DNA of 64,000 nucleotides from Tetragonia tetragonoides (Eukaryota > Streptophyta > Magnoliopsida > Caryophyllales > Aizoaceae). The stretch is taken from positions 37,655,691 through 37,719,690 of the forward strand of contig CM076148.1 in the NCBI GenBank assembly GCA_038025085.1. Direction: 5' to 3'. Numbering within the stretch: the first letter of the stretch is position 1; each line of letters begins with the position of its first letter. The notes beneath the pieces were generated by a model, which made no database searches, was not told the DNA's origin, and saw only the letters and a list, made by a program, of their open reading frames with translations. This document shows, one piece after another, positions 12,085 to 24,639 of the stretch. Position numbers and translations under genes: made by a program.

Positions 12085-13980
12085 GCTGATGACCGATGAG
12101 CTTGCACCGAAGCGCATGCAAAATGGGTTTGGTTATTTGATTGAGAATTGAGATGAGGCAAAGAAAGGAGCTAAACTAATTTCAATATGTCAACCTTTTA
12201 TGAGGCCTACGATTCCCAGAAACTGGGGGCGTAAAAGAGTCTAGATTTGTCACTATTTGTTCTCGAGGTATCACTTTTAATAAAAGATTTTGATATTTTG
12301 TGGTATCATTTTTTCGTTCCCGTATTATATGAGCATTTATGCCTGTAGAATTGTATGTATGGGTTTTGAATTTGATTTGTTTGCGACGCCATATTATTTC
12401 TTTATCTTTTTACCCCTTGAGCCCACTTTCTCCTTACCCACTTTCTCCTTACCCATAGATTACCCTTTCATTATAAGTATGCTTTTGTTTCTTCTACTTC
12501 TTTTTCTCCCCCCACAAGACCTCAATGATGGTGGAGGTTGGAAAAAGGCAGAAAATGATGAGGGTGATATACAATGCATGATAGATTTCTATATGTGTGT
12601 TGAGTGTTGACATCCTTTCCATACATGCTGACACATTCATCACTCTATGAGCTAGATGATGCAAAAGATGAATAATATATAACCGCGACCTTGATACTAG
12701 ATTACAAGTTAGGATCGTCAAGACTACTTTTTGCACTTACTCGATTAGTAGTTCACTTCAATTCAGTTCATGAATATAATTTTCTTAATTGAGGTCATCA
12801 TATGCAAGTGACAATAATCATGCAATGGCCCCAAAATATTGTAGACCGTTAGTTGTAATATGCATGTCTTGCATAGTGCACTCCCAAGTCCTAACCAGTC
12901 TAGATTATGCTGTCTTTTTGATTTTTGTAAATAAAAAAAAAACAATATTTGTTCTTAATTGAGTTCTACAAAAAGACCACCCCACCTCTCAAGGCTCTTA
13001 TCGCCACCAGCATTTAAACTAGTAGTATTTTTTCTACCCTTCATCCTACTTCTTTATGAAGCTATGCATTTTCTTTTATTCATCATATTCGTATGATTTG
13101 TATTCAATTTAACATGTGATAATAAGCAACCACAAGTATAATGTGTAAATGAGGAAAATGTATATTGAAGAGGCCGATCCAAATCATACTCATATTGATA
13201 GGGGTTGGTCGATCCATCATCTAATTTAAGGTCCCTTCTTTTCACCCTAATAAAAGTTAACTAAAGTCAACTTATTTGAACTAAACTGAATTGATTATTA
13301 TCAAATTTAACTCATAGAAAAGAACAGCATGCAGACTTTTAGCCATCTATTGTTTTAATTCTCAACTACCAAATTATACTAGATTATATTCAATTTCCAA
13401 CTCCAAGAACAGCTAAAACCTAAACACAAAAAGAAAACAACTTTTAGTTATTAGCATTGTATAACAATTTTAGATATGATCTGTGAATTTCTCTCAATAT
13501 TCCGAATTTCCAAACAACAAAACAGTTAGTTGTTTCAAATACAGCCATAGACGCAATAAAAGTAATCTAGGATTAATAATTGGGTCGAATCTACATGAAA
13601 GAATGTAAAGAAACTAGGGAATTTTTTTTATCCCCATGTAATGTGTCCTATAGTAATTAGTTATTTTTTGGTATTTTATTTCTTTGATTGTCCTATGTCC
13701 TACATCCTTAGAGTTTGATAGCAATAATTTATGGATGGATGGATAGAGTTCCATAAAATAGGACAATTCAGGATTGGATAAAATTGGGGAGTGGTCTACT
13801 AGGATAAAATGTGTAGACGTAGAATGGGCCCCTCCTATCCAATTGAAAAGGGGGTTTAACTAAAATGTCATAAATTTTCTAAATTCTCCAATCATAAGGT
13901 CCCTAAATTTTCCCCAAAAAAACAGTTAAAACAAAGAACAAGAATATAGTGACTGAGCAACTTAAGAGGGACATTTGACT
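12085..13980. other. Intergenic spacer, no supported gene
   Basis: AT-rich sequence. Short frames at 12290-12610, 12494-12736 and 13054-13245 lack domains and splice context. A short direct repeat, CCCACTTTCTCCTTA, occurs twice near 12423. Confidence 0.5.
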
Positions 13981-13990
13981 TTGCATGGCC

Positions 13991-15193
13991 ACAGAGTAAA
14001 CTACCAAATAAGGACCTGAACTTTCACCAAAATTTAGAATAAGGATCTGAACTTTCAAAGTGATGGAATAAGGACCTCACTCTAACTCTTTTAAACTTCT
14101 GTTACCAATAATCTATCCATTTTTATTGTATTTTTCATTTTTCTTTCCTTTTAGCTCTGATTTTATTCTTTTCTCCCATTAATTAATAAACTAAATATTG
14201 TGATTCTTAGGGAAACCTTTCTCTCTCCTCAAGCCCACCAGTCCACCACCCATCTTGTACTCCCGCACCCTTTCTCTCTCCTCATGGCTCACTTCCAACA
14301 GCCCACCTCCGTCCTCTCCACCTCTCACGCACATCCCACATCCCCCTCTTTTCTCTCTTCTCGACCCTTACCATCTCACAATCAGCCCATGTCTCTCTCC
14401 TCAACGAGGCAACACCGGTACGGCAATATCCCAACCCCAACCCCCAAAAATACAACACCACCATTCACCCCTGTTCAGATCAGTATCTTCCATAGATGCC
14501 CATTTAAAACCAAATCCCGTGCATTTAAAACCAACCCACCATTCGACTCAACTGCATCCACATAACCCTCCAAGTCTTCCACTTCAACCGTCTCATAATC
14601 AATCGCTTCTTCATATCTTAATTCAATTCACTAAATTGAACATCAAACTCATCAAACAAATCCACTAAAGTCTTCAACTTATTAACATAACATGTAACTA
14701 TGCAAGTACATACTTTTTTATCTTCAATTTCTAACAAAGATAAACAAAGGTCAATTAATTTGGCGGCTTTGCTTGATTGCTTATCCTTTTTGGTTTTTAT
14801 GATATTAGAGCTTGTGGAAGGATGGTAGCATATGGAGATGGCTTGGCAATTTCTGACGAGAGGCTTCGACGGGTAGGTGGTGGTGCTGGCGGGATGGGTA
14901 GTGGGGTTCAGGGGAGAGATAGGGAGGGTGGTTGCCTTGTGGTTGTGGCTAGTTGTGGGGGTTCAGGGGAGAGGGAAAATGGGGTGGGTGGAGAGACGAA
15001 AGAAACAAGAAAAAAAAAGTAGAGAAAAAGAAAGAAAAAAATGATAGTAAATAACAAAAGAAATACAAAAATAAAGATTAGTAACAGAAGTTTTGACAGA
15101 GTTAGAGTGAGGTCTTTATTCCATCACTTTGAAAGTTGAGGTCCTTATTCCAATTTTTGGTGAAAGTTCAGGTCCTTATTTGATAGTTTACTC
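13991..15193. mobile_element. Mutator-like (MULE) non-autonomous element with long inverted ends
   Basis: Terminal inverted repeats of about 115 bp start GAGTAAACTA(C/T)CAAATAAGG at 13994. The matching right arm ends TAGTTTACTC at 15193. Perfect direct repeats TTGCATGGCC lie at 13981-13990 and 15194-15203, a 10-bp target duplication (MULEs usually make 9-11 bp). The left copy is separated from the repeat end by three bases. The interior holds a pyrimidine-rich block (14200-14560), giving Pro/Ser-rich frames, and a G-rich block (14820-15000). Neither looks like transposase. The interior could be captured host sequence, but I cannot identify a source. Confidence 0.85.
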
Positions 15194-15203
15194 TTGCATG
15201 GCC

Positions 15204-16299
15204 CTATAAATTATTGGTAATAATAAATTCCAAAATGTCAATATCAAAATGCCAAAAACTGACATAAGAAGTTTTTACGTGTGGGGTTCTACCTTTCACC
15301 CAATTTTCCTTATTTTTGCTGCTGAAATAATAACACCTAGCAAATTCAATGCTCAAATTTCTCAAAGTCTTTAGCTGTTTGCAGCAAAAAAGTCTTCAAA
15401 AGTTGAAATATTGGGGATGTTTTGATAGTGTATTCTGTCATATTTTGGCATAACCCCCATAAGTTTGACTAAAATAACAATTTTATTATGTGGCTGAATT
15501 TTTTGAAAATTGACCTTCGAGATGCATTCAAATTATGAAAATAACAAGAGAGAGTTCTTTTTAAGCACCACTAAACTAAACTGAATAGTAATATGTTACA
15601 GAAAAAATACGTCTAAACACTACAACTGAACTGAACCGATCCTTATATAAGTGGAAAAACCATCCCCTATCCCTAGTTCATGTTCTTTGCCTTCCTTTAC
15701 CCTAAAATAATAATAACAACAAAACTTCTACGAGACAGTTTTTTAGTAATTTTTTGGTGAGATGAGGGGCACATTTAAGTGAAATAAGGGTCACGGTTCA
15801 TAAGTAACCCCTATATTTCTAGATAGTAGTGATCCCTTTTTATTGTGAGTTGGTCTCACACAAGACTTACTCTAATAATATTAATGTGAAGATCTACACA
15901 GTATAATCATCTACTCAATTCTCAACATGTTTGTATTTCCAAAAAGTTTTCTATGAGGCAGCCTCAAGGTGAGGCCTCCTCTATAGCCAAATATGACGTC
16001 ATGCTTGTTAGAAAGTGTCTTACTTTAAAGCTGGCTTATACGAGTTTTCGTGTTGTATTTCCAGCATAGTTAAGAGAAACATGCTTTAGCCACTTTTGCT
16101 ATATTAGGATGACATCATTGTACTTTCCTCTACTTGTTGTTTGTTGTGAAGTAATATGAAGTCAATCAAGTGGCTAACAAAGATAACGTCAGGGAAATTT
16201 GGACAATATACATATGACCCTTCATACTTCGTCCTATATAAGAATCTCATGAAAGACACTAAGATAATGATATGATATGGGCAATTATCTATTAAGGGT
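15204..16299. other. Intergenic spacer, no supported gene
   Basis: AT-rich spacer between the MULE and a SINE. The only long frame, at 16104-16310 on the minus strand, has no recognisable domain. Words such as GTGAGTTGGTCTCACA near 15845 suggest short palindromic repeat debris. Confidence 0.45.
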
Positions 16300-16315
16300 T
16301 TAGTTTCCACTTTCT

Positions 16316-16509
16316 TTTTTTTCTTTTTTTAATCACACTAGGGATATACACTCTCAACTATAGTGACTAATTCCTCGCACTAGCTTGTAGGCACCTCAAA
16401 GAGTGAGACAACTAGTCAACAGACTCAAAGTTGCTCCATATCAAGGCGAAATTCAAACCTTCAACCTTGATTAAGGATAGATGAGTCTCTACCACTTAAC
16501 CACACCCTC
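16316..16509 (-). mobile_element. tRNA-related SINE, minus strand, same family as the copy at 45.9 kb
   Basis: On the minus strand the head reads GTGGTTAAGTGGTAGAGACT (box A-like) and then AAGGTTTGAATTTC (box B-like). It ends in an A-rich tail, seen on the plus strand as the T-rich run after 16316. Perfect 16-bp duplications TTAGTTTCCACTTTCT lie at 16300-16315 and 16510-16525. The body aligns along its length with the copy at 45932-46128. Confidence 0.88.
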
Positions 16510-16656
16510 TTAGTTTCCACTTTCTAATAGCCCTCAAAACAGTGATGATATAACACTATGATTATAACGTCAACAACAATATAGGCTATCTGGTGGCCAA
16601 TAAAGCACCCACATGTTCATTATTTAGTACTATAAAACTAATTTCAATGCCAGCAT

Positions 16657-16940
16657 TAGATCTGGCAAACGGGTTGGTCAGATCGGGTTCGGGTTCGGGT
16701 CGAGTCGAATACGGGTTGGGTTAAATACGTGCCGGGTCGAATACATCGGGTCAAATACGGGTTCGGTTTCGGGTTACCCAATGGGTTTGACAAATGCTCT
16801 CTCACAACTTTCGGGTTAGGATCGGGTCATTTCGGTCTCGGGTCAAAACGGGTCGGGTCATTTCGGGTTGGAATCTTTTCGGACCGGATTTCGGTCGGGT
16901 TCGGGTAAGTCATCGGGTTGGGTCAGTTTTTGCCGGCATA
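16657..16940. mobile_element. GGGTC-rich segment with hAT-like inverted ends
   Basis: The left end TAGATCTGGCAAACGGG and the reverse complement of the right end, TATGCCGGCAAAAACTG, are imperfect inverted repeats of the type seen at 11820. The interior is a degenerate array of CGGGTT and CGGGTC words. I found no convincing target duplication, so the class is tentative. Confidence 0.35.
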
Positions 16941-18205
16941 CAGACTAAGGGAGTGCTTTCACCTTGTCTCATAGATTGTGGGCACTACATCATTTGGCTT
17001 TCCCTAAAACAGGAAAATTAAAATTTTGAGCAACCCTTCCATTTTTGTTTTCTTCCACCCTTTCTGTTGTTTTACCTTAATACCTATTACTGGTTGCTTC
17101 TCGTACAACATATCAATTTAGAGCTGATCATGGACAGTCGGGGCATGACGCCCGGCCATCCAGCCAGGAAAATGGACCGGTATGGACAACTAACTATTAG
17201 GACCCAGCCTGTTAGTGTCAGGACCAAGCCCGTTTTTTACCATCTCTATTTCAATTGCATCAAATTGTGGGAAATGGAAATAGATGTGCAGGCCATAAAT
17301 GTTTATGCAAAGTGGAAACCGGATAAATACTAACCAGAATTCACAATAAAGATAAGTCAAAAAGGTTGGCTTGTGAAGAGCAGCAATGTTTTAAAGATAA
17401 TGATACAAGGAATCAACAGCACACTCAACTCGCAGTCATAAGCAAGTTAACCAATACAAAATGTCAAAGAACAAACGGCTTAAGAAACCTTTGTGTTGAC
17501 GAGAGAGCAGAAAGATTCTAGAGGGTTAATTAAGGTTCAAGAACATCACAACTTAAAGATGCTGAAGAAAAATGTCAAACCTGGAACGTTACTTCGCTAC
17601 AGGCAAGTTGCATAATGCACAGGTACACCCGTCAGAAGTGCTTACAACATAGATGCTGCAAAGACAAGGTGAAGAGGAAATTATTAGGTAGAAAATGCAC
17701 CAAATCCATACCAAATCATCATTGTGAGTTTCATGACTCTCTGGCCTCGCCAGGGAGGGGGATTGGGGGGGGGGGGTGTCAAATGTATGCAACCTTACTC
17801 CCCGACAATTAGATAAGGGCTTTTCCATAAAGCAGTAAGCATAGAACATATAGCTGTGATCCGATGATATTAATTACAGTGAAGTAAACGCAATCCAATT
17901 TGATTGCAGGACATTCATTGTGATTTCTATAATCTGCTTAATTTGTCGAAATTCAAATCGCCATTTTAACAAGGTCTCTGCAAAGTGAGAACCCTCGGTA
18001 AGAACTACCAGTGTCGGCTAACGTGCTTTCTTCTAGAACATTTACTAGGAACTTTTCACTTGAAAGGGGAGGGAAGGGGAGGGGAGGGGAGGGGAGGGGA
18101 AGGGTGAGGAGCACTATATGGAAACATAAGTCGAACGTACAAACTGATTAAGTGGGAAAAAACTTGGACGATCTGCTAGGTCATACTATGCCCTGGCCTA
18201 GAGAT
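16941..18205. other. Intergenic spacer and 3' flank of the RimP-like gene
   Basis: No supported gene. It contains a G-run at 17765-17780 and a G-rich tract at 18066-18107 built from repeats of GGGGA. The right end probably includes the 3' untranslated region of the RimP-like gene. Confidence 0.5.
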
Positions 18206-21200
18206 CTAATCAAGATACAACGTCACTCTCTTCAACATTGAGTATGGAAGTTTCAATCTCCAATCCCTCTGCTTACGGTTCAATGGCCTGCCTTTGCTTG
18301 CAGGATCTCTATTTTCTTTAACATCAGCCAATTTCCACACACAATGCTCTGATTCTATCTCTACTGAATCAAGGAAGAAAACTCCACTCTTTTCTTGGCA
18401 TTTCCCTTCTGTTTCTCCAACATAGGATACCACCATCGGGAAGTCTTTAAATCGAGGCAAATCATCAGGAACTCTTAGTAAGCGCTCTGCACCTGGAGAA
18501 GATACCTTCAATATATTGTAGAATAAGCCATTAGATTCAAGTTGTCTTCTCTGGCAAAACTTACTATTAAAAAAGACTGACAATCCATGGGACAAAAACG
18601 ATGTACCTCAAGGGCAAGATCTTCTAGTATCTGTCCCTTTGATCCTTCTTCATCCAAACGTTTTTTGTATTGCCGACTGTAACTCTCAATTTCCTCCATG
18701 CTGGGACAATCATACCTGAATATATCACACAATTACATCTAAATGTAGCAACCTCAGATAAGCAAAATTGAAAAACATATTGGCATATGCATATGATATG
18801 GCCCATGAGAAATCTTGCAATTACAGCTTCCTGGTGGTTCGTCAATATGCATGCAGCCAGAAATTTAGAAGGGTACAGGCCACTTTCACAAATAACAGTT
18901 GACAGAAAGAGCTTTAGCTGAGTGGAGTTGATAACAATGTATGAATCTACTCTTACTATTTTGGAAAGAAGAATACAGTTGTAATCATGTAAGGTCAAAT
19001 GTTAACTCTAGTTTTGCCAACACAAGGTCATTAACTTATTTGTTCAGCAAAATCTCAAAAATTTGACATGCGCCCCACACCCCTTTTTAGCTATGTTTCT
19101 TGGAATTGGGAATTCGACGATCGGGCTCGGGTGAGGATCCGAGGATCGGATCAACATACTCGCCTATTTTAAGGATTTTTTTCTTTTTTGTTGCTAATTT
19201 GAAGTGTCCTAGTGTCATGTATCCTAGAAACTAGCCGACACAGATACTTCTGCTGAAATGAAGAGTTCGAGAATCATAGCTTTTTACTACGTTTATATCA
19301 GTACGTGATTTATCTCAGCAGCTCAACTTGCCAATATATTCAAGCTGAAGTTACCTCGTGTCTCGGATGAAACTAAAAAATTTATGAATCACAGCTCACG
19401 AGCCCTACATCCTAAAGCCGCAGTCCCAGAGACCTAGGTCCAAAGAGAAGACTGCGGGAAGTGATGAAGTAAAACCATTAAACCTAAGAACATGATGAAA
19501 CACAACATTAAACCAAGCGCTATGCCCTTAAGGATCTCAAATTAAAATGGCATTTTCAATATTAATGAGAGGACATACAAATATTCCTTAATTTCAAGTA
19601 TTTCAAGATTTCTATTTTAAGATAGGAATAGAGAGTTCTGAATTTTTCTCTTACAGAGATAATATACATATGGAATTATGGATGCATGATTTGTGAAAAT
19701 TAAACATAGATATAGAAAACCTACTCGTTGGATAGTTTGTCTAGTCTCACGTAAATGTATCCACGGGGAGTTGTCTTAAAGGAGTATAATTTTATGTCAT
19801 GATCAAATTGCAGCAGAACTTCACGTGCTATAGATAAAGCTTGTTCACCCCAAGAGACATTTTGGAGCACAATTCCACCACCAGCACCTCCATCACCGAT
19901 CTAAGATTTCAAGAAATATCAATATTAGAAGGTTGACATAGTTTCCACTCAGGGTATGACAATCACAGATGTAAAATCACCCCCAAGATAACTAAACAAG
20001 AGACCTGGAAAATCACACAGTGTAATGTTAGATACCTCAGGATCTGCATCATCCTCTTCCTCCCATTCCTCAATTACTAAATTGTCCTCCGTCTCATCTG
20101 AAATCATTTCATGGAAGCCTACGTTAGATATTGTAACAAAGATAGATGACACATTTTGGCAACTCTTAATCAAGAACAATAACAACCATGTCAACCAATA
20201 TACATAGCTACCAATATGACAGTTGCTTTTTCCTTGTCTTCTTTTTTGCATTTTTCCTTTTCTTGGAATGAGGGCATAAAGTGAGTACATTAAAGATCTG
20301 GAAACCAACTCCTACCCAGCAAAAAGAAACTCTAACAGGTAGAACACCTAAGCCAAAGCCAAGCCAAACTTAAACACCAGACCCACAAGGCAAGAACTGA
20401 CATCTAATGCCTGGCCAAACTATCCATCACACGACCAAAATCTTACTTTATTAGCCCGTCAGCTACAGAAATCACATCTCTTCCTGCATAATTGCTTCCA
20501 ACTGAAGACGTATTTTGTCAATACATCTTGAATTCTTTGAGTGAAAATACAAGGTTCAGTTGTCCTCCACTAATGTGTCACCCCAAGAACTGCAATATTT
20601 GAGCCTCACTCAATCCTAATCTTTTAGGTGGTGAAGCCACCCTCACTAATAGTTGTCTTTAGGGATTCATGTATAGCTAATATCTGCTTTATCAATCTCT
20701 ACTCTCTGAATGGCACAAAAAAAGACAAGTCACAAACTCTCAAATCAATCTCGTAGCGACTCGTACTACTCTCCCCGTGGCTCGTTTCTGTCTTTACCAA
20801 TGGATCAAGATTCAATTTGAGAGTAGCCACTTGAGATCAAGTGCATGCTACTATCTTTTTTGCAATTTGGAGGACTGCATTCAAGGCACATCAAATGTTG
20901 TTTTTTTAAGATAACATGGGTATCCAAGCTTTCCTTGACTAATCCCATGGGCCCTAAAGTTAACGACCAGGAAAACTCCACTGGCCCTGAGGGGACTCGA
21001 ACTTGGGATCTAAGGCACATCAAATTCCTACATACATCTCAGGGATACTGCTCTGAATATCTGTTAATTGGTGTTCCTTTTATAGCACTCCATAGTTAAA
21101 CAACTCTTTAATGTTGCAATGTGCACATTACCGAGCACTTCATAACTTACCTATAATGTCTACATAATCCACAAAAAACTAAAGTGACTTCAAGTGGACA

Positions 21201-24200
21201 CACTATTCTTCACAAGCAAAGGTCATTTGAAACCAGATTGAATCTTGATACCCTTTCAATTGTATTGATTGTGCCTACGACTTGCAAGCCATGAGACATC
21301 TCCACTTCGTGAGGACTGAGGAACCAATGTGTTCCACATTACTCTAACTACATAGCACTCCCAAAAGTTTTTGCCAATTGCCATTTCAAAACACAAGGAT
21401 CTCACAGGAATGCATTCATTTTCAATTTTCATGTCATTGAGTTATGTGCACTCTAGTAGAAGATATCTCTTATTAACAAGAGTACAAAGCTCATATTTTT
21501 GCTGGTCTTCCAAAACAAAGAGCAGAGTTCTCTATTTGAAATGCTAATACCATTGTTGATAATACATGGTCACGAAATAATAGCTCTCCTTGTCAAGCCA
21601 AAAGTGAGCCTCATACCATTTCCTATGTTGATTTGCATTCCTCTTTGACGTATGGTAGCAGCAGCTTGGCTTTACATCACACCATCACAAATTTCACACT
21701 ACACACCTCCTATTCTCAGCATAGCAACGCTTTCACTACAGTTATTGAGCGTTGGTTTTATATTTCATAAAACCCTTCAAATTGGTGAACTCCAAAGCCT
21801 CCCAACTTCACTGGCAATTTCAGTGAACACCCAAATTAACAGTGCATAAAAGACGCTAATCAGTACCACCTCACATAATAAAGTCTTCATGATATTCTGG
21901 CCACACGGCCGAAATCAATGGGCTTCTTGAAGATGGGAAAAAAGGACAGGCCTAGTGTGAGACAAGGGGTTACCTCAAAACAATGAAAAAGTCAACCCCA
22001 CTTCAATTTAAAAAAAAAAGTCACTCTACAACAGTATGTAAATTATTCAAGAGGCCATAGTTTAAGTCTCCTTAGGACCCCTAGAAGTTACCTAAAAAAT
22101 TAAAATAAAAGTGAAAGCTGCTCCATTTCATGGTGAGACCTTCTCACCCTAGTTTTTGCCTGGAAAGAGAAAAAATGGGGTGTTTGGCTTCAAGGCTCTC
22201 CCTATGTTAATCTGACTCAACTGCAAGTGTTTGACACATGTACATGAGGTTTTATGTATTTGGCTGAAAAAATGAGTTACAGTTACCTCTTTGTGAGAAG
22301 AACTAGAACAGCTCAACAACTCCCCAGGCGAATGATACTATGCAGACGTCTGGGCAGGGTGCAGGGGTAGGCATTGTAGGCATTAAGTCTACTCTAGGTG
22401 GTAATGGCCAGACGTGCTCTGGAAGTGGTGTAAATAGGGTAGTGAGCTCCAATGTGATCAACTGCGAACTTGTTCAGTGATGTAAACGGAAGTTAGATTT
22501 TCTAATGGAGGCGTACAAGGTGAGGTTAGTTCTTATTTTGAGGATGATCTTGACATAGGAGGAGATGATTTGCTCAAAGACGACCTTAGGAGAGCCAAAT
22601 TAAGGAAAGAGGAGGATTCACAAGTGTCGGACACTCCTGTGGATTAACAAGAGACAACTGTGTTCAATGAGAATGAGGTAGGTTGCTCTTTGGACGGTTG
22701 GACCAGGGGTTGGATCAACAACAGGCTACTGAGGTTTGATGCCAGGGTGGATAACAGACATGAGGAGGAGAAGCCTGTGGAGACGACAGTGAAGGTTACT
22801 TCTCCTCAGCAGGCTGTACCCTCAAAACAGCCTGAGTTCTTGCAATCATGAGGTTGGACTTCTCCCGACCCCGTCATTGTCCAGTTAATCTCTTGGGAAC
22901 GAGGAGGCGGATGCGCGTGGACAAGCTCTGGAGGCAATCGGTATCAAGCTTGTTCGGTCTTTGGGAAAGAAGTCGCCTTCCACTCAAAATTATTCTAGGA
23001 AAAAAAAAGGGTAGTCGAAAGCTTGAGGGATTGAAGTCTAGTATTAATTATGACCGTCATTGTTTTCTTTTAGGTTTGATTTGGTTTGGTGAACAGTCTA
23101 TTATATTTCATATTCTTTCTTATATAAAGAACACGGAGCGTCGAGTGTCCATACTCCATATCCATGTCCAGGTACGAGTATCCGGCAGGGTACTCTTGCG
23201 AAGAATTGCAAAGCCTAACATAGGTGCTCAAGCCTAAAGGTCATCTTCCTTCCAGAACATTGAGAATATAACAGCATGAAAATTTCACAATCCCCCTTCC
23301 CAAATTATGTATAAGAGCAATTACCTCGTAAGTGTCCTACAGTGCAGACATTAACCCAATAGTAGAAGAGAAATTCAGTCTTACAGTGCAGAATGCAGAC
23401 AATACCACAATTGCATAAGAAATCAGGTTTCTTTTGTTTCACTGATTTTGGAACTGCTGAGTTCTTCTTCTTTACCCTTAAACCGTATTAACTTATTCCA
23501 ATTCAAAAAAAAATTCAAACAGCAAAATTTTAATTCCCAAAAGAGGATAGCTAGTGACTTAGAAGTAGCCTCCCATTGTATCACCTCGGTGTTCAGGATA
23601 TTTCCAATCTGCTTTTTCATTACATTGCCATCAGGCCCATCACCATAACAATGCCCCCCCCCCCCCTCCGGCGAAGTGAATAACAATTTCAGCCTTAATC
23701 AATGCTGGTATGCAGTTTTTGGGTTTTAGTTGAAAAGCAATTCTCAGTTAAGAAAGAAGAAAAAGAAAGAAATTGCAATCACTTTCATGGCTATTGGGAT
23801 GCTCAAACTCCTCAGCATGTACTAATGATCAGGCACATTTATAAATAAATTAAAAATCATCAAATACCAAAAACAAGCCAAATAACCAAATGGGAAAAAG
23901 AAGCAGAAAACAACTAATTAACCCAACAACTTACACAAATTACCCAGAATCCATATGCACCCATATCATCATAACAAATTAAACAAGAGAAAACAAACAA
24001 ATGGGTATTCCAGAAATCAACCAAACATAGCCCAAAATCATCAAATTCACTAATTACTCCCAATTCATAATTCAACATTCATCAAAAACGAAAAGAAGGA
24101 AAATAAAGAGGGGCTTACATTCGTCGTTTTTGGTGTCTTGTGAAGAACCAGAGGTGCTGAAATAACGAAGAGTTGCAAAAGAAGAAGCTGAAAAATTGGG

Positions 24201-24401
24201 TTGCAAATGGAGAGAAGTGAAATAGTAAAAATGAGCAGAGTGATTATTATGTGAAGGGTTTTGGAGAGTGAAGGGTTTAAGAGAGGGAGAAGTTAAATTA
24301 TGAAAAGGTTTATTGGAGGAGAGAGAAGTTGATGAACGACGGAGAAAATACCTCCGGGTTATGTTGAAGAGAGAGAGTGAGTGTAGATGAAGCCTCCTCA
24401 T
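18206..24401 (-). CDS. RimP-like (UPF0090) ribosome maturation protein, probably organellar, five exons
   Basis: Bacterial RimP helps assemble the small ribosomal subunit; plants have nuclear homologues of this UPF0090/DUF150 family. The minus-strand exons are 24401-24119, 20097-20036, 19900-19725, 18715-18607 and 18505-18206. All have GT-AG borders and give 930 nt, a 309-residue protein. The first exon (94 residues) is rich in Ser, Arg, His and Phe and poor in acidic residues, fitting a mitochondrial or plastid presequence. An acidic linker follows (near 97-115). The RimP N-domain spans about 125-215, ending in the hallmark LEVSSPGAERLL at 209-220, and the C-terminal domain follows. The exon 3 donor, AACGA|GTAGGT, is chosen because reading through meets a stop and because joining there gives NEYDCPSMEEIE in frame. 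Intron 1 is about 4 kb and holds a SINE and a LINE remnant. The target organelle is inferred only. Confidence 0.82.
20897..21011 (-). mobile_element. 5'-truncated tRNA-derived SINE in intron 1 of the RimP-like gene
   Basis: The minus-strand sequence matches the 60.6-kb SINE from just before its box B (AAGTTCGAGTCCCCTCAGGG) to its short A-rich 3' end. Perfect 14-bp duplications AAGGCACATCAAAT lie at 20883-20896 and 21012-21025. The box A head is missing, so this copy was truncated when it inserted. Confidence 0.85.
22330..23090 (+). pseudogene. Degenerate coding remnant, perhaps LINE ORF1
   Basis: This stretch inside RimP intron 1 has unusually high coding-like composition for the spacer. Interrupted frames read acidic then basic, for example DLLKDDLRRAKLRKEED, and further on a segment ending RKKKGSRKLEGLK. 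Stops interrupt it several times. The acidic-to-basic pattern and its place in an intron recall a decayed retroelement ORF, but no domain is diagnostic. Confidence 0.3.
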
Positions 24402-24639
24402 TGTGGGGTTTGGCCTTTGCTCTGGTTTTTCTTCACCATGCGTTCGAAGAAATGAGGAGATGAAAATTGAAAAGCAACTGAAGAAGAACTAAGGAAGAAC
24501 TTGCTATTTATTTTCTTTTAATTTTTTTTATTGTTTGTTTTTTTTTTTTGATAATTAGTGTTCTTTATTGATCAATCAGACTTCAACCAAAAAGTTTTAC
24601 AGAGGACAGAAAACGCCTCAATACCCCAATAACCAGAAG

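Noticed and set aside
14200..14668. Pro/Ser/His-rich proteins of 121 and 137 residues
   Set aside because: They lie within the MULE interior, overlap in two frames, and have pyrimidine-driven composition without a recognised domain.
23423..23686. A frame reading GDGPDGNVMKKQIGN as a possible RimP exon
   Set aside because: Exon 1 joins exon 2 in phase without it. A run of 13 C and no clean splice pair at its left make it unlikely.
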